A stretch of 64,000 nucleotides of DNA, from the NCBI GenBank assembly GCA_902774115.1, contig CACYHH010000006.1:124001-188000 (forward strand). The letters run 5' to 3'. Below, one piece after another: positions 62,556 to 64,000 of this stretch. The position numbers and the translations under genes are program-made. The stretch is from an uncultured Spirochaetales bacterium. GTDB taxonomy: Bacteria; UBP6; UBA1177. The notes under the pieces are model-generated. The model searched no databases. It had not been told where the DNA came from and was given only the letters and a program-made list of their open reading frames with translations. Within the stretch, counting starts at the first letter, position 1, and the number at the start of each line of letters is the position of its first letter.

Positions 62556-62943
62556 CCGTTTCCGGTTCTCCGCCGCCGAAGCTGGTGAATACCGCAGTCG
62601 CGTTTTTGAAGTATAAAACCTGAGTGTTGTCGTCGTTTTCGTTGTACATTCCGCGAAGATTCGGATAGTTGTCGAGCATGTGCTTTTTCGCTTCGACGCT
62701 GTCGTCGTTTACGAGTTCGCCCGAAAGTCTGAGCCATTTTTTGCCGTCGAAACAGCAGAGTTCAGCTTTGGGGTTGGCTGCGAGCTGCTTTGAGACGTTT
62801 TTCTTTTTGCCGGTCTGGATGTAAAGTTTGCCGTTGAAAATGTCGATCGTTCCGAAAGGACGGACTCTCGGTTGACCGTCTGCTTCAACTGTCGCCAGGT
62901 AATAAGTTTTGCACTCTTTGATAAATTCATAAACTGACTGCAT
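62545..62943 (-). other. putative internal in-frame start: soluble PNPOx-like enzyme
   Basis: The ATG at 62941-62943 is in frame with the lipoprotein gene. AAGGAGGA, the best Shine-Dalgarno in this area, lies eight bases upstream. The product has 132 residues starting MQSVYEFIKECKTYYLATV, the usual length and start of free PNPOx-like proteins. Use of both starts is inference. Confidence 0.55.
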
Positions 62944-63111
62944 TGTTAATTCCTCCTTTTCTTCGGTTTTTGCCGGTTTTGCCGGACTGATAGTTGCCTC
63001 TTCAGCCGGTTTTACGCTGTTTGCTTTCGTATTTTCCTTCCCGTCGCCGTCCTGACACGCAAAAAGAAGAAAAACCGAAATCAGAATTCCTAAAATCGCA
63101 CTTTTTTTCAT
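62545..63111 (-). CDS. lipoprotein with PNPOx-like flavin-binding domain
   Basis: A 188-residue protein. The signal ends in lipobox LFAC (Cys19), followed by a Lys/Pro/Glu-rich linker, and from about residue 57 a complete pyridoxamine-phosphate-oxidase-like domain (YYLATVEADGQPRVRPFG, LYIQTGKKKNVSKQ). Such domains bind FMN or F420 and are normally cytosolic and about 130 residues long. The ATG at 63109-63111 follows GGGGG. A strong internal ribosome binding site (AAGGAGGA) eight bases before Met57 could start a soluble form. Confidence 0.78.
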   Translation of the reverse strand: MKKSAILGILISVFLLFACQDGDGKENTKANSVKPAEEATISPAKPAKTEEKEELTMQSVYEFIKECKTYYLATVEADGQPRVRPFGTIDIFNGKLYIQTGKKKNVSKQLAANPKAELCCFDGKKWLRLSGELVNDDSVEAKKHMLDNYPNLRGMYNENDDNTQVLYFKNATAVFTSFGGGEPETVKF

Positions 63112-63254
63112 AAAACCCCCTTTTTTCAACGAAATCAACGAATAACGCTCTATTTTTCACCGTTGCTGAAAAGTGTAAAGATTTTTTTGCACTTCGATTT
63201 CAATTTCTGAATTTGCGGGTATAATCGCCCGTTTTTGGTTTTTGCAGAGGAAAA

Positions 63255-64000
63255 ATGTACGTTCTCACTTTGGCTTTTTGCGGAAAAAATTATCACGGCT
63301 GGCAGTCGCAGGAAAACGCGGTTACCATCCAGAGAGTTCTGAAAGATGTCGTTTCTGAGATTTTCCGCACCGAAACTCCTTTCCCGTCGGGATGCAGCAG
63401 AACCGATGCCGGTGTCCATGCCCTTGAATTTATCGCAACCGTGCCGGAACTGAGGAATATTCCGCCCGAAAATTTTCAGAAAGGGCTCAACTCGTTTCTG
63501 CCGTCGGATATCCGCGTGACTAAAGTCGAAACAGTCGAAGGAATGCACGACGGGCGCGAATTTGTCGCCGGAAAGCACTACCGCTACATGATCTGCACGA
63601 AACCGGCTGCTTCTCCTTTCGCAGCAGACTGTTCGTGGCACAGCGGGTACGCGCTCGATATCCCGAAAATGAAAGAAGCAATAAAACATTTTGTCGGAAT
63701 CCACGATTTTGCCTCGTTCATGTCGGCCGGAAGCGATGTCAAAACGACTGTCCGAACGATACATCAGGCGAAAATCACCGAATTTGACGGATACTTGGCG
63801 CTCGATTTTTCAGGCGACGGCTTTTTGAAGCACCAGATCCGTATAATGGCGGGAACCTTGGTCGGAGTAGGGCGTGGGAGGATCTCGCCGGACGAAATTC
63901 CGCACCTTATCGAAGCCAAAAACCGCAATCTCGTTCCGCACACACTTCCCGGAAGCGGACTTTTTCTCTATAAACTTTTCAGAACTCCCGAAGAGATGCT
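63255..64000 (+). CDS. truA: tRNA pseudouridine(38-40) synthase TruA (3' end cut by window)
   Basis: About 248 residues are visible, close to full length. MYVLTLAFCGKNYHGWQSQ is the TruA start, CSRTDAGVHAL holds the catalytic Asp, and FLKHQIRIMAGTLVGVGRG is the C-terminal motif. TruA isomerises uridines 38-40 in the tRNA anticodon arm. GAGG lies before the ATG and TATAAT occurs upstream near 63230 without a clear -35. The reading frame is open to the window end. Confidence 0.95.
   Translation, partial: MYVLTLAFCGKNYHGWQSQENAVTIQRVLKDVVSEIFRTETPFPSGCSRTDAGVHALEFIATVPELRNIPPENFQKGLNSFLPSDIRVTKVETVEGMHDGREFVAGKHYRYMICTKPAASPFAADCSWHSGYALDIPKMKEAIKHFVGIHDFASFMSAGSDVKTTVRTIHQAKITEFDGYLALDFSGDGFLKHQIRIMAGTLVGVGRGRISPDEIPHLIEAKNRNLVPHTLPGSGLFLYKLFRTPEEM

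Noticed and set aside
63150-63764. A 204-codon minus-strand frame at the window end
   Set aside because: It lies antisense to truA, whose plus-strand frame has all family motifs and runs past the window edge.

Overview
The window comes from a Gram-negative bacterium of moderate to low GC. It has lipoproteins with N-terminal lipoboxes, a type IV pilus assembly ATPase, two type IVa pilins each behind a sigma-54 type -24/-12 promoter, a Wzm/Wzt-type polysaccharide exporter, and a long coiled-coil protein with a degenerate receiver domain like FrzS/AglZ of Myxococcus. Together these point to an uncultured deltaproteobacterium- or Myxococcota-like lineage. No rRNA is present, so this placement is only a suggestion.

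Layout. 1-19.6 kb is mostly housekeeping: the gmk-rel-dapA operon, acpP, pilB/gspE with an EEP-family lipoprotein, two glycosyltransferases, an SCP2-like protein plus the FrzS-like protein, tRNA-Leu(CAG), an rnj-nfeD-stomatin operon, and a hipB-hipA-nudC-copA operon. 19.6-26.98 kb holds a shortened CAT-like gene, an Abi/HEPN gene behind a three-hairpin RNA leader, a PAP2 phosphatase, polA, and the first of three AAA_14/DUF4143 ATPases followed by an FAD oxidoreductase. 27-43.6 kb is a long minus-strand surface-polysaccharide cluster of glycosyltransferases, methyltransferases, an epimerase, an acetyltransferase, a PRTase-HAD fusion and the ABC exporter ATPase. By eye it is clearly more AT-rich from about 30.6 to 40.1 kb. 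A two-gene ATPase/nuclease-like pair sits inside it. 43.6-46.9 kb carries repeat elements and two more DUF4143 ATPases. 46.9-58.4 kb has membrane GT-C-like proteins, two duplicated SGNH-hydrolase/GT-C pairs, the pilins, tilS, htpX and the ABC permease. 58.4-64 kb returns to housekeeping: a two-gene RdgC-like unit, a WalJ-like MBL hydrolase, a TatD family DNase, a GT22-like mannosyltransferase, a PNPOx-like lipoprotein and truA (cut by the window end).

How it works together. The polysaccharide cluster would build a surface glycan on a lipid carrier and export it through Wzm (54.7-55.6 kb) and Wzt (39.6-40.9 kb). The two exporter halves have been separated by about 14 kb of inserted or rearranged genes, and Wzt looks like a chimera of a resident ATPase domain and an imported cargo-recognition domain. 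Three minus-strand genes at different points of this region share a 29-nt promoter-like element.

The best candidates for undescribed biology are: (1) the HEPN Abi-like gene with a structured RNA leader; (2) the three DUF4143 ATPases, each preceded by its own helically phased repeat array whose last copy covers the predicted promoter; (3) the ATPase plus PD-(D/E)XK-like pair in the glycan operon; (4) strong internal ribosome binding sites that could release a CopZ-like chaperone from copA and a cytosolic PNPOx-like enzyme from a lipoprotein gene.
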